From positions 124,001 through 188,000 of the forward strand of contig NZ_SCOT01000003.1 of the NCBI RefSeq assembly GCF_005502465.1: 64,000 bases of DNA, read 5' to 3'. The stretch's first letter is position 1, and the number at the start of each line of letters is the position of its first letter. Below are positions 42,808 to 51,525 of this stretch, one piece after another. Both the position numbers and the translations under genes were made by a program. Source of the stretch: Sphingopyxis sp. L1A2A (GTDB lineage Bacteria; Pseudomonadota; Alphaproteobacteria; Sphingomonadales; Sphingomonadaceae). The notes beneath the pieces were generated by a model. That model saw nothing but the letters and a program-made list of their open reading frames with translations, ran no database searches and had not been told where the DNA came from.

Positions 42808-43590
42808 TTAGCGGGGGGCCATGCGGATCGCGCCGTCGAGGCGGACCGCCTGGCCGTTGAAATAGGTATTGCGAACCATCTCCATCGCGAGGCTCGCATA
42901 TTCCTCGGCCTTGCCGAGGCGCTTGGGGAAGGGGACCGAGGCTTCGAGGCTCTCCTTCACCTTCGGGTTCATATTGCCGAGCAAGGGCGTGCCGAACACG
43001 CCGGGCATGATCGAATTGACGCGAATGCCCAGATCCATCAGGTCGCGCGCCATCGGCAGCACCAAGCCATTCACGCCCGCTTTCGCCGAGCCATAGATGA
43101 CCTGGCCGATCTGCGCGTCCTGCGCCGCGACCGACGCAGTGAAGATGATTGCGCCGCGTTCGCCGTCGTCCAGCTCGGGCAGCGTCGCCATGCCCTCGGC
43201 GGCGATCGAGCCGATGCGATAGCTTGCGGTCAAAATGCCCGCTACGCCATAGGCATAATCTTCGGTCGGGGTGCGGCGGAAGGTGCGGGTTTCCTTGTCA
43301 TAGGCGAGCGTTTTGCCGCGGCGCGAGGTCATCGCGCAATGGACGCAAATCCGTTCCTGGCCATGCGCCGCGCGTGCCTTTGCATAGCCGTCCAGCACCG
43401 ATTGTTCGTCGGTGATGTCGACCTTGCAGAACAGCCCGCCGATCGCCGCGGCGACCTCTTCGCCCAGCGCTTCATTGATATCGAAAATCGCGACCTTGAC
43501 GCCCGCCGCCGCCAGCGCTTCGGCGGTCGCGCGGCCAAGGCCCGAGGCGCCGCCGGTGACGACGGCTGCGGTGGTCGAATCGAACTTCAT
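42808..43590 (-). CDS. SDR-family 3-hydroxyacyl-CoA dehydrogenase-like (HSD10 type)
   Basis: A 260-residue short-chain dehydrogenase close to type II 3-hydroxyacyl-CoA dehydrogenase (HSD17B10): VVTGGASGLGRATAEALAAAG, IIFTASVAAQDAQIGQVIYG with catalytic Ser and Tyr-x-x-x-Lys (YGSAKAG), and the group-specific ending GVFGTPLLGNMNPKVK, PFPKRLGKAEEYA, YFNGQAVRLDGAIRMAPR. The usual NAG motif after beta-4 is replaced by VHCAMTSRRG, an oddity. Start at 43590 (MKFDSTTAAVVTGG). It would oxidise the hydroxyacyl-CoA before the thiolase. Confidence 0.88.
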   Translation of the reverse strand: MKFDSTTAAVVTGGASGLGRATAEALAAAGVKVAIFDINEALGEEVAAAIGGLFCKVDITDEQSVLDGYAKARAAHGQERICVHCAMTSRRGKTLAYDKETRTFRRTPTEDYAYGVAGILTASYRIGSIAAEGMATLPELDDGERGAIIFTASVAAQDAQIGQVIYGSAKAGVNGLVLPMARDLMDLGIRVNSIMPGVFGTPLLGNMNPKVKESLEASVPFPKRLGKAEEYASLAMEMVRNTYFNGQAVRLDGAIRMAPR

Positions 43591-43603
43591 GGACTGCGCC
43601 TCC

Positions 43604-44809
43604 TCAGGCCGGAATCTGGTTGAACGGGATGCCCTTGTCGGGGCGATGATCCTGCGGCAGGCCGAGCACCTTCTCGGCGATCGTGTTGAGCAACGTCTCG
43701 TCCGACCCGCCGGCGATGCGGCCGGTCGGGGCGTTGATCCAGCTCGACGCCCAATCCTCCTTTTGCGAAGCATGTTCGTCGAAGGCGAAGCCGCCGGTGC
43801 CCTGCAGGTCGATCGCGAGTTCGGACAGTTTCTGGCGCGAGCGCACCGCGACGAGCTTGTTGAGCGATCCTTCGGCGCCCGGGATCATCCCGGCCTGCAT
43901 CATCAGCCGCGCCCGGACGTTGATCGAATCGAGCCCCGACCGCATCGCATAGTTGCGCGCAATCTGTTGCCGGATGCGGCCGTCCGCGATCGCGGGTTTG
44001 CCATTCAGTTGGGTGTCTTTGGCCAGATCGACAAACAGGTCGAGATGCGGCCCGAACCCAGCGCTGTCGGTCGCGACATAGCGTTCGATCATCAGCGTCG
44101 CGATCGCGACTGCAAAGCCGCCGCCGACCGGCGACATGCGATGATCATCGCTGATCTTCACATCGTCGAAGAACACTTCGTTGACGTGGCTGTCGCCGCC
44201 CGCGAGCCTGATCGGGCGCACGGTTACCCCCGGCGCTTTCATATCGACCCAGAAATAGGTCAGCCCCTTGTGCTTGGCGACCGTCGGGTCAGTGCGCACG
44301 ACGATGACGCCATAGTCGCTATAATGCGCCCAGCTCGTCCACACCTTCTGTCCGTTGATCTTCCACCCGTTGCCGTCGGGTTCGGCTTTGGTGCGCAGGC
44401 CCGCGAGGTCGGAGCCGCCCGAGGGTTCGGAAAACAGCTGGCACCAGATTTCCTCGCCCTGCAGCGCTTTGAGCACCCGTTCCTTGACGAAGTCCCGGTC
44501 GCTGCCGAACTGCATCAGCACCGGCACCGGCATGCCGAGCGAAATGCCGAAATAGAAGCTGGGGAAGCCGTGCTTCATCTCTTCGGCGTCGAAGGTGACC
44601 TTTTCGAGGTGGGTCAGCCCTTGACCGCCATATTCGGTCGGCCAGTTGATCCCGGCATAGCCCGCGTCGAACTTTGCTTTTTGATAGCGGCGCCCGAGTG
44701 CGAGGTCGTCGGCCTCGGCCAGTCCTTTGCGCGCATCGCGGCCGAAGGTCGGCGCCATCGAGGCGAGCCACGCCGCCGCCTTGGCGCGATAGGTTTCAAG
44801 ATTGCTCAT
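43604..44809 (-). CDS. Acyl-CoA dehydrogenase, larger member of pair 2
   Basis: A 401-residue acyl-CoA dehydrogenase: YAGINWPTEYGGQGLTHLEK, QLFSEPSGGSDLAGLRTKAE, KINGQKVWTSWAHYSDYGVI, EVFFDDVKISDDHRM and a C-terminal RIAGGSDETLLNTIAEKVLG (catalytic Glu region). Start at 44809 (MSNLETYRAKAAAWLASM) overlaps the end of the partner gene by ATGA. A run of Gly-Gly-x near the end and a long middle helix pair are normal for the FadE group linked to steroid or terpenoid ring and side-chain breakdown, but the substrate is not defined. Confidence 0.9.
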   Translation of the reverse strand: MSNLETYRAKAAAWLASMAPTFGRDARKGLAEADDLALGRRYQKAKFDAGYAGINWPTEYGGQGLTHLEKVTFDAEEMKHGFPSFYFGISLGMPVPVLMQFGSDRDFVKERVLKALQGEEIWCQLFSEPSGGSDLAGLRTKAEPDGNGWKINGQKVWTSWAHYSDYGVIVVRTDPTVAKHKGLTYFWVDMKAPGVTVRPIRLAGGDSHVNEVFFDDVKISDDHRMSPVGGGFAVAIATLMIERYVATDSAGFGPHLDLFVDLAKDTQLNGKPAIADGRIRQQIARNYAMRSGLDSINVRARLMMQAGMIPGAEGSLNKLVAVRSRQKLSELAIDLQGTGGFAFDEHASQKEDWASSWINAPTGRIAGGSDETLLNTIAEKVLGLPQDHRPDKGIPFNQIPA

Positions 44810-45900
44810 GCCGCTTCTCCTGCCAGCCGGTCGACGAGGACATCTTCCCAGAACAGGCTGCTGCCCTGTTCGATCGCGAGGCTGCGTGCGCGGCGCATGT
44901 GCAGATGCAACCCGATCTCCCACGTCACGCCGATGCCGCCGTGAATCTGGATGCAATCGCGCGCCGCGGTATCGTAGGCCTCGGTCGCCGACAGCCGCGC
45001 CGCCGCGGCGGCGGTGATGAAATCGGCGGCGCCTTCGCGCGCGGCGGCGTGGATACAATTCGCGCGCGCCAGTTCGACCAGCCCGTAAAGCTCGGCAATC
45101 CGGTGCTTCACCGACTGGAAGGCGCCGATCGGCTGGCCAAAGGCGCGGCGGGTCAGCGCATAGTCGCGCGCAATCTCCATCAGCATTTCGGCGCCGCCGG
45201 TCTGCTCGTGCGCAGTGACGACCGCTTGAAGCGCCAGAATATGGAGCGCCGCATCGCGCGCGGCATGCCCCACCGCCAGCGTCTCAGCGGGCGTCGCGGC
45301 AAAGCCAAGGTCGGCCAGGCAGCGGCTGTTGTCGAAGCTGGCGACGGCGGTGCGCTCTACCCCAGCCAGATCGACCAGCGTCAGGACGGGCATGCCGGGG
45401 CCATGGGCGAGGACGATCGCCACATCGGCGGCCAGACCGCCCGGAACAGCGCGCGCGGCGCCGTCGAGCAGGTCACCGGTCAGCGTGACGTCGGGCCGGG
45501 AGGGGAGGGCGTCGGGTCCGGCCGCGAAAGCGATCGCACCAATGGTTTCACCCGAGGCCAGCCGTGGCAGCCAGCGCGCCTTTTGCGCGGCGGAGCCATA
45601 AATCTCAATCGCCTTGGCGGCACCGAAACTTGACGTCAGAAACGGCGCGCCGCTGAGCGAGCGGCCGGCCTGATGGGCAATCAGCCCGAGTTCGACCAGG
45701 CGGAGTCCCAGTCCGCCCTGATCTTCGGGAAGCGCGAGCGCGGTCCAGCCCTGTTCCTTCGCGGTGTCCCAAAAGGGACGGTGATAGTCACCGACCGATT
45801 CGAGCAACGGCAACAACGCCTCGGTGCTGGTGCGCGCCTCGAGCACCCGCCGCGATTCGGTCGCGATCGCCTGTTGGCCTTCGTCATAGAGGATGGTCAT
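44806..45900 (-). CDS. Acyl-CoA dehydrogenase, second member of pair 2
   Basis: A 364-residue acyl-CoA dehydrogenase-like protein. LPEDQGGLGLRLVELGLIAH and YALTRRAFGQPIGAFQSVKH with DCIQIHGGIGVTWEIGLHLH are the FAD and dimer segments. The SEPGxGSD-type loop is not evident; instead FAAGPDALPSRPD is found, and there is no clear catalytic Glu block at the end. It may be the structural partner of the 401-residue enzyme in a heterotetramer. The start at 45900 (MTILYDEGQQAIATES) is the first gene of the minus-strand operon and lies 51 bp from the palindrome at 45951. Confidence 0.88.
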   Translation of the reverse strand: MTILYDEGQQAIATESRRVLEARTSTEALLPLLESVGDYHRPFWDTAKEQGWTALALPEDQGGLGLRLVELGLIAHQAGRSLSGAPFLTSSFGAAKAIEIYGSAAQKARWLPRLASGETIGAIAFAAGPDALPSRPDVTLTGDLLDGAARAVPGGLAADVAIVLAHGPGMPVLTLVDLAGVERTAVASFDNSRCLADLGFAATPAETLAVGHAARDAALHILALQAVVTAHEQTGGAEMLMEIARDYALTRRAFGQPIGAFQSVKHRIAELYGLVELARANCIHAAAREGAADFITAAAAARLSATEAYDTAARDCIQIHGGIGVTWEIGLHLHMRRARSLAIEQGSSLFWEDVLVDRLAGEAA

Positions 45901-45950
45901 GATGCCATTCGTCCCGCTCCCATTATCTTGTCTTGCCAATGAACCGGACG

Positions 45951-45966
45951 TTGACGTAAACGTCAA
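45951..45966. promoter_or_regulatory. 16-bp palindrome, candidate operator of the acyl-CoA cluster
   Basis: TTGACGTAAACGTCAA: 7-bp arms around two central bases, both arms exact. It sits in the 133-bp divergent space between the acyl-CoA dehydrogenase operon start (45900) and the flavin oxidoreductase start (46034). It resembles the ACGTxxACGT palindromes recalled for MerR-type LiuR regulators of branched-chain acyl-CoA breakdown; TetR-type palindromes are also possible. No such regulator gene lies within the window. Confidence 0.65.
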
Positions 45967-46033
45967 GCCAATTCCGGCGCGGCGGCGACGTAGCGTCAAT
46001 TTGTCGCGACCGAACATGGGGAAGGACTGTACG

Positions 46034-47014
46034 ATGGCTTTCAAGACACGCATCACCGAAATGCTGGGGATCGAACATCCTATCGTCCAGGGCGGGATGC
46101 AGAGCGTCGGCTATGCCGAACTGGCGAGCGCGGTGTCGAACGCCGGCGGCCTGGGCATCATCACCGCGCTGACCCAGCCCAGCCCTGAGGCGCTGCGCGA
46201 TGAGATCGAGCGTTGCCGCGCGATGACCGACAAGCCGTTCGGGGTGAACATGACGGTGTTCCCGACAATCAACGCCCCTGATTACAAGGCCTATGCGCAG
46301 GCGATCATCGATGGCGGGGTCAAGATCGTCGAGACCGCGGGGACGCAGGCGGTGCGCGAAATCTGGGAGATGCTGAAACCCCATGGCATCGCCATCCTGC
46401 ATAAGTGTACCGCAGTGCGCCACGCTTTGTCGGCCGAACGCGCGGGCTGTGACATCATCTCGATCGACGGTTTCGAATGTGCGGGACATCCCGGCGAGGA
46501 CGATATTCCCGGGCTGATTCTGATCCCCGCCGCCGCCGACAAGGTGAAGATCCCGATGCTGGCGTCGGGTGGGTTCGGCGACGGGCGCGGCCTTGTGGCG
46601 GCGCTGGCGCTGGGCGCCGAGGGTATCAATATGGGCACGCGTTTCTGCGCGACGGTCGAGGCGCCGATCCACGACAATGTGAAGCAGGCCTATGTCGATA
46701 ATGACGAGCGCGGCTCCTACCTGATCTTCCGCAGCCTCAAGAACACCGCGCGCGTCGGCAAGAGCGAAGTCAGCGAGGAGGTCGTGCGCCGGTTGGCGCA
46801 GCCCGACGCGACCTTTGCCGATGTGGCCGAACTGGTGAACGGCAAGGCCGGGCGCGAACTGCTCGAAACCGGCGACCTGACCAAGGGGGTGTTCTGGGCC
46901 GGCATGGTGCAGGGGCTGATCCACGACGTTCCGACCTGTCAGCAACTGATCGACCGTATCATCGCTGACGCGGATGCGATCGTCGATCAGCGGCTGGCTT
47001 CCATGCGCGGATAG
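46034..47014 (+). CDS. Nitronate-monooxygenase-family flavin oxidoreductase (IpdC-like)
   Basis: A 326-residue FMN TIM-barrel protein of the 2-nitropropane-dioxygenase family: IEHPIVQGGMQSVGYAELAS at the start, GLGIITALT, GGVKIVETAGTQAVREI, SIDGFECAGHPGEDDIP, and the phosphate-binding ASGGFGDGRGLVAALALGAE, GINMGTRFCATVEAP. The family ranges from nitronate monooxygenase to reductases; one group (IpdC) works in bacterial steroid ring breakdown next to CoA-thioester enzymes, as here. The start ATG 46034 gives the family N-terminus (MAFKTRITEMLG). It is divergent from the acyl-CoA dehydrogenase operon. Confidence 0.88.
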   Translation: MAFKTRITEMLGIEHPIVQGGMQSVGYAELASAVSNAGGLGIITALTQPSPEALRDEIERCRAMTDKPFGVNMTVFPTINAPDYKAYAQAIIDGGVKIVETAGTQAVREIWEMLKPHGIAILHKCTAVRHALSAERAGCDIISIDGFECAGHPGEDDIPGLILIPAAADKVKIPMLASGGFGDGRGLVAALALGAEGINMGTRFCATVEAPIHDNVKQAYVDNDERGSYLIFRSLKNTARVGKSEVSEEVVRRLAQPDATFADVAELVNGKAGRELLETGDLTKGVFWAGMVQGLIHDVPTCQQLIDRIIADADAIVDQRLASMRG

Positions 47015-47055
47015 TCCGGCACGCCGTTGAGGCGCTGGCGCGGCGCGCGCGCTTT

Positions 47056-47091
47056 CGATATGATCCGATTCTTCGCAATTTGATCATATCG
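47056..47091. promoter_or_regulatory. Inverted repeat upstream of the hydrolase/flavin-reductase fusion
   Basis: CGATATGATC (47056-47065) and GATCATATCG (47082-47091) are exact complements 16 bp apart, A/T-rich in a GC-rich setting, 45 bp before the fusion gene. It may be an operator or promoter region; without a T-run it is a weak terminator for the oxidoreductase gene. Confidence 0.5.
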
Positions 47092-47135
47092 GAACCCGTC
47101 GGCGTCCTCGCCCGCCGGTGCGCCAAGGGGGATGT

Positions 47136-48227
47136 TTGAGCCTCATCGAATATAAGGGTTTCGGCGGCGCCCTGCTGCCCGCCGATGTGCTGGGCGATGA
47201 CAATGACCCCGCGGTGCTGCTGATCCCCGACATCGGGCAGGATCGCGGCGCGTGGCGCGCGGTCGCCGAGGGGCTGGTGCTGTCAGGTCGCCGGGTGGTA
47301 AATCTTGATCTGCGCGAAGCCGGTGGACCGGATCAACTGGCGGCGCATATCGAAGATTTACGCCTCGTCCTTGCGCAAATGGGGTCGCGCCCCGTCGTCG
47401 TTGCGGCGCGGCACGGCGGTTGGATCGCAACGCGCGCGCTGGCAACCGACGGCGTATTGCTCGCCGGTGGACTTGTGCTGGTCGATATGCCCGAGGATGC
47501 CGACGCCATCGCGAGCGGCATCGCGGCGCGCCAGATGGTGCCGACGCTGGTCGTGCGCGGCGGCTTTGCCCCCGCGCAATGCAGCGCCGCAAGCGATGCG
47601 TTCAGCGCCGCGCTGCCGATCGGCGAAAGCGCCGACATTGACGAAGCCGATCTGGCACTCGACGCCGACCGGACCGAGGCTTTGCTCGGCCAACTGCTCG
47701 AATTTCTTGAGCGGCGTCAGCCGCGCGAAGCGACCGAGTTTCAGGCGGGATCGGACCCACGAACGCTGCGCGATGCGATGGGCTGCTTTGCCACCGGGGT
47801 GACGATCGTCACCGCGCTCGATACGACGGGGGTGCCGGTGGGGCTGACCGCGAACAGCTTTACCTCGGTCTCGCTCGATCCGCCGCTGCTTCTGGTGTGC
47901 ATCGCCAATTCCGCCGGAACCGCAGCCGCGCTGCGCGGGGCGGAGCATTTCGGGGTCAATGTGCTGCAAATCGGCCAGCAACCCGCATCAAACCGTTTCG
48001 CGACGCGCGGCGAAGACCGGTTCGCCAACCTGCCATGGGCGCCGGGCCAGACTGGCGTGCCGCTGCTTGGCAGCTCGCTGGTATCGTTTGAATGCGCCCG
48101 CGAATCGCTCCACGAGGCCGGCGACCATTTCATCCTGGTCGGCCGCGTCGTGCGCGCGCAATTCGAACCGCACCGCGATCCTTTGCTCTATTTTCGCGGC
48201 AAATATCGCCGACTGCATTTCGCGTGA
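47136..48227 (+). CDS. Fusion: alpha/beta-hydrolase-like domain + flavin reductase (FMN split barrel)
   Basis: A 363-residue protein from TTG 47136, which follows AGGGGGA (the ORF goes six codons further up). Residues ~1-195 look like an alpha/beta hydrolase (VLLIPDIGQDRGAWRAVAEG, VVNLDLREAGG, LVLVDMPEDAD), but the nucleophile elbow reads VVVAARHGGWIATRA, with no Ser at the G-x-S-x-G position, so catalysis by this half is doubtful. Residues ~205-360 are a flavin reductase: LRDAMGCFATGVTIVTALDT, VGLTANSFTSVSLDPPLLLV, GEDRFANLPW, and HFILVGRVVRAQFE, DPLLYFRGKYRRL. It would supply reduced flavin to an oxygenase. The pair of domains in one chain is unusual. Confidence 0.8.
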   Translation: MSLIEYKGFGGALLPADVLGDDNDPAVLLIPDIGQDRGAWRAVAEGLVLSGRRVVNLDLREAGGPDQLAAHIEDLRLVLAQMGSRPVVVAARHGGWIATRALATDGVLLAGGLVLVDMPEDADAIASGIAARQMVPTLVVRGGFAPAQCSAASDAFSAALPIGESADIDEADLALDADRTEALLGQLLEFLERRQPREATEFQAGSDPRTLRDAMGCFATGVTIVTALDTTGVPVGLTANSFTSVSLDPPLLLVCIANSAGTAAALRGAEHFGVNVLQIGQQPASNRFATRGEDRFANLPWAPGQTGVPLLGSSLVSFECARESLHEAGDHFILVGRVVRAQFEPHRDPLLYFRGKYRRLHFA

Positions 48228-48249
48228 TCGGGGTCTGAGGCTCGGCTGG

Positions 48250-48264
48250 TGGCGGGCAGGGTGG
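48250..48264. repeat. Partial copy of the tRNA-Ser 3' end (candidate att site, distal)
   Basis: TGGCGGGCAGGGTGG matches TGGCGGACAGGGTGG at 52765-52779 (the complement of the tRNA-Ser acceptor end with CCA) at 14 of 15 positions, same orientation. Between them lie only the ABC exporter and the DJ-1-type genes. No integrase is seen, and the T-loop part of the tRNA is not repeated, so this remains tentative. Confidence 0.4.
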
Positions 48265-48287
48265 TTTGGCGCACAAGGCGTTCCGGT

Positions 48288-50762
48288 CTATGTCGCCATC
48301 AGGGTCCGGACCGAGACTTTGAGGCTCTGACGGCAGGCCAGGTAACCCACCAGGCATACGGTCGCCACCATGGCAAAAACCATTGCTGCCACCCAAAGAA
48401 TGTTGGGGTTGTAGGTCAGATTGAACTGGGCCTGATAGATCAATAGTCCCGCGCTCCAGGTGCCCGCGATAGCCCCAGCGGCGGCGATCAGGGCGGTAAC
48501 GCCCCAATCATAGAAATTCAGCCTCAGGCAATCCGTATCCCTAAGCCCCATGCTTATCAGCAGGCCATTTTTCTGGCGATCATCGGCGCTGAAGCCGCTC
48601 ACCGATGCCGCGAGCACGAAGAGCGCCAGCAAAAGCACCATGGCGGCATAGCCGCTCGTTACTTTCGTGACGATGCCAAGCGTCTGGTCGAACCGTTCGG
48701 TCAGTTCCTGAAGCGGGACCAGCGAGAGGGTGGGATATTGTTGCCACAGGCCCGCCAACGCACCCCATGCCGGTTCCGGCAATTCCATGCTGCCCATATA
48801 GCGGGTCGGGGCATCAATATGCGCCCTCGCCGACAATGGAACCTGGAACCAGAAGGTGATCGATCCAGCGCCCGGTTGGTAGGCGTGGCTTGCCACCAGG
48901 GTAAAGTCATAGGCTTTGCCACCGATCTGGTAGCTGAGCGTGTCGCCATAGTCGAACCCCATGTCGGTCATGACTTCGGGTTCGGCGGAAATCTGCCGCC
49001 AGTTGTCCGTGCCTGCCGGCCACCAGTCACCGCCGACGAGACGGTTGTTCTTAGGGATGGTGTCGGTCCAGCTCAGCCGGATCGGATCTTTGAGCGTGGC
49101 CAAGGTGTCGCTGGGTTTCTGGATGTCTGCAAGGGCTTTGCCGTTCACGGCAACCAGCTGTGCAGACACAAATGGGCGCAGGGATCGCACGCTGCTGCCC
49201 GTCTCCCCGGCCCAGCGATGGATCGCGTCAATCTGGTCTGTCTGGGCTTCGGCGATCATCAGATTGCCATCATGGCTACGGCCATAGCCTTCCATGGTTG
49301 TGCCCAGGTCCCGCATCAGCATCAGCGAAAACAGCAGGAGAAACCCGCACAATCCCAGTCCCATCACCTGCGCCGATTTGGCAAACAGCCGCTGCCGCAT
49401 CATGAAAAAGGCGAAGGGCAGCAGGCCCGCGCGGCGGCGGCCCCAGTGATCGCCCAGCCGGATGACGGACCACGTCAGCACCACCATCAGCGCGAGCGCT
49501 GCGGCGATGGCCGCCAGCGTCATGCCGGTCAGCAGTATATTGTCGGAATAGGCGGCGGCGAGCAACGTTATCGATGCGATGCTCCAGAACAGCCGCTGCC
49601 ACACATAACTGCTTTCGGCCGGATTGCGGATGAGCGAAAGCAGCGACGCGCGGGACAGCTGGATGAAGCTGGGAACCTGAAGCGCGAGCAGCAGCAGGAA
49701 GAAAAGGCCGATGGTCTTCACGGCCGGTGCCACATGCCATGCGGCGCTAAGCCCGGGGAAATATCCTTGCAGTTCGGCGACGATCAGCCCGTATGCAAAT
49801 ATGGTCAGCGTGCTGGCGATGGCGATGGACAGAATGAAACCGGCCAGCCATTCGCCCAGCGCCATCAGCATGGCGGTGCGGGTGCGCGTGCCAAAGCTCG
49901 CGTAAATCGCAAGCCGATAGCGCATTTTTGCAAGCCAGCGGCGATTGGTCATATCAAGGGCCACGGCGCCCATGAAAAACAGGATCACCGATGCCAGGCC
50001 GAGAAAATTTTCGGTCCGTTGCCAGAAACTGGCCAGCGGGTGCTGGCCACCGAATTTCTTGATCACGCTGGCGCCAGGCAGGGTCTTGCGCGACCATGTT
50101 TCAATCGCCTGCTGCTGGTTTTCATCCGCAGCGACCAGATAGCGCGTGCGGTCCTTACTGCTCTTGATTGATGCGCCCTTGAAGCTCTCGCTGTGCACCA
50201 TGGCGCGCAGGGCCGTGCTATGGCCTTCCATGATGCGGTCGGGTTCATGAAACAGGATGGCACTGAGGCGTAAGTCTGTGCCGCCGATGGTGAGGATGTC
50301 ACCCACCCGCGTCCCCAGCTTGATGGCGAGCCGCGAATCGATCCAGATCTCGCCGACCCCCGGACCTCGGCTGACGGCGCGCTGCGTGGCGGCCGGGGTG
50401 TTGCCAATCTGGAGATTGCCCTGCAACGGATAGGCGTCATCGACCAGCTTCAGCTGAACGCGCGCCCATTCATCCTTGTGGGTAAGGGTGATGTCGGCCA
50501 ACTGCGTCACCGACAGCCCCGCCGCTAGGGATTTGAATGCGGCTTCCTCACCCTTTGTCAGGGGAGAATGGCTTTCAATCACCAGGTCGGAGCCCAGCAT
50601 CTGGTCGAGATTGTCGGCCAGATAGCTTTGGATCGACGCGCTGGTGAGCGTCAGCGTCATGAGGAAAAACAGCAGGGCGGTTTGCGTGGCCAGGCTGATG
50701 CGCCCGTCGCCGCCCTTGAGATCACGCAAGCCATTCTCGAGGATCAGTTTGACTCTGTTCAT
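48288..50762 (-). CDS. FtsX-family ABC exporter permease (YbbP-like)
   Basis: An 824-residue integral membrane permease of the MacB/FtsX type. N-terminal span (ATQTALLFFLMTLTLTSASI), a large periplasmic MacB-like domain (~residues 50-260), FtsX block 1 (three to four spans), two more central spans, a second periplasmic domain, and a C-terminal FtsX block. That doubling resembles E. coli YbbP. Such complexes export lipophilic or peptide substrates or move lipoproteins. Start at 50762 overlaps the ATPase gene by ATGA. The gene is visibly less GC-rich than most neighbours (by eye). Confidence 0.82.
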   Translation of the reverse strand: MNRVKLILENGLRDLKGGDGRISLATQTALLFFLMTLTLTSASIQSYLADNLDQMLGSDLVIESHSPLTKGEEAAFKSLAAGLSVTQLADITLTHKDEWARVQLKLVDDAYPLQGNLQIGNTPAATQRAVSRGPGVGEIWIDSRLAIKLGTRVGDILTIGGTDLRLSAILFHEPDRIMEGHSTALRAMVHSESFKGASIKSSKDRTRYLVAADENQQQAIETWSRKTLPGASVIKKFGGQHPLASFWQRTENFLGLASVILFFMGAVALDMTNRRWLAKMRYRLAIYASFGTRTRTAMLMALGEWLAGFILSIAIASTLTIFAYGLIVAELQGYFPGLSAAWHVAPAVKTIGLFFLLLLALQVPSFIQLSRASLLSLIRNPAESSYVWQRLFWSIASITLLAAAYSDNILLTGMTLAAIAAALALMVVLTWSVIRLGDHWGRRRAGLLPFAFFMMRQRLFAKSAQVMGLGLCGFLLLFSLMLMRDLGTTMEGYGRSHDGNLMIAEAQTDQIDAIHRWAGETGSSVRSLRPFVSAQLVAVNGKALADIQKPSDTLATLKDPIRLSWTDTIPKNNRLVGGDWWPAGTDNWRQISAEPEVMTDMGFDYGDTLSYQIGGKAYDFTLVASHAYQPGAGSITFWFQVPLSARAHIDAPTRYMGSMELPEPAWGALAGLWQQYPTLSLVPLQELTERFDQTLGIVTKVTSGYAAMVLLLALFVLAASVSGFSADDRQKNGLLISMGLRDTDCLRLNFYDWGVTALIAAAGAIAGTWSAGLLIYQAQFNLTYNPNILWVAAMVFAMVATVCLVGYLACRQSLKVSVRTLMAT

Positions 50763-51418
50763 GCCGTTGCCTTCAGCTGTCCGCTCTCCAGAAGCAGGCT
50801 TGCGTCGGCACGCATGGCCAACTGTCGGCTGTGGGTCACGATCACGAGGCCGCACCCCGTCTCGCGGGCGCAATCGAACATCAGCCCGGCCACAGCTTCG
50901 GATGTGTGCATGTCCAGATTGCCGGTGGGCTCGTCGGCGAAGATAAACCGCGGGGCGGTAACAAAGGCCCGCGCCACCGCAATGCGCTGTTGCTCGCCGC
51001 CACTCAATTGGTGGGGGCGGTGCCGGGCACGATCTTTCAGCCCCACCTTTTCAAGCCAGAGGGCGGCGATGTCGAACGCGTCCCGATAGCCCTTCAGGCG
51101 AAGCGGCAACGCCAAATTGCCGATGGCATAGAGCTCCGGCATCAGATGGAATTGCTGGAAAATGAAACCGGAATTGGCGCGCATCGTCAGTGCGTCCACC
51201 GGAACACCGTCGATGGTGAAGCAAACATCGCCCCCCGCCGGCATCTCCAGCCCCGCGGCGATCGACAGCAGGCTGGACTTTCCCGCGCCCGAAGGGCCGA
51301 TGATGGCCAGCGTTTTGTCCGCACGGATCGTGTATGAAAGGCTATGGAACAGCTCGATCCGTTCGCTGGCCGTATCAAAATGGTGGCTGATGCTGTTTAG
51401 TTCGATCGAATCCCGCAT
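50759..51418 (-). CDS. ABC transporter ATPase (LolD/MacB/YbbA type)
   Basis: A 219-residue cytosolic ATPase: Walker A GPSGAGKSSLLS, Q-loop NSGFIFQQFHLMPE, signature LSGGEQQRIAVARAF, Walker B RFIFADEPTGNLD, switch His in VIVTHSRQLA. These spacings and LSGGEQQR are typical of the LolD/MacB class that pairs with FtsX permeases. Start at 51418 follows AGGAG on the minus strand; the longer ORF above is not supported. First gene of the pair, translated before the permease. Confidence 0.9.
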   Translation of the reverse strand: MRDSIELNSISHHFDTASERIELFHSLSYTIRADKTLAIIGPSGAGKSSLLSIAAGLEMPAGGDVCFTIDGVPVDALTMRANSGFIFQQFHLMPELYAIGNLALPLRLKGYRDAFDIAALWLEKVGLKDRARHRPHQLSGGEQQRIAVARAFVTAPRFIFADEPTGNLDMHTSEAVAGLMFDCARETGCGLVIVTHSRQLAMRADASLLLESGQLKATA

Positions 51419-51525
51419 AATCTGCTCCTGTCGATCGGTTGCGGCAATCACCGCCTGCGAAAACGCAATCTGGTGCCCGTTTGAGGCGGCAGACGCATTG
51501 GAACAACGCGCCTGCCGATCGTCGA

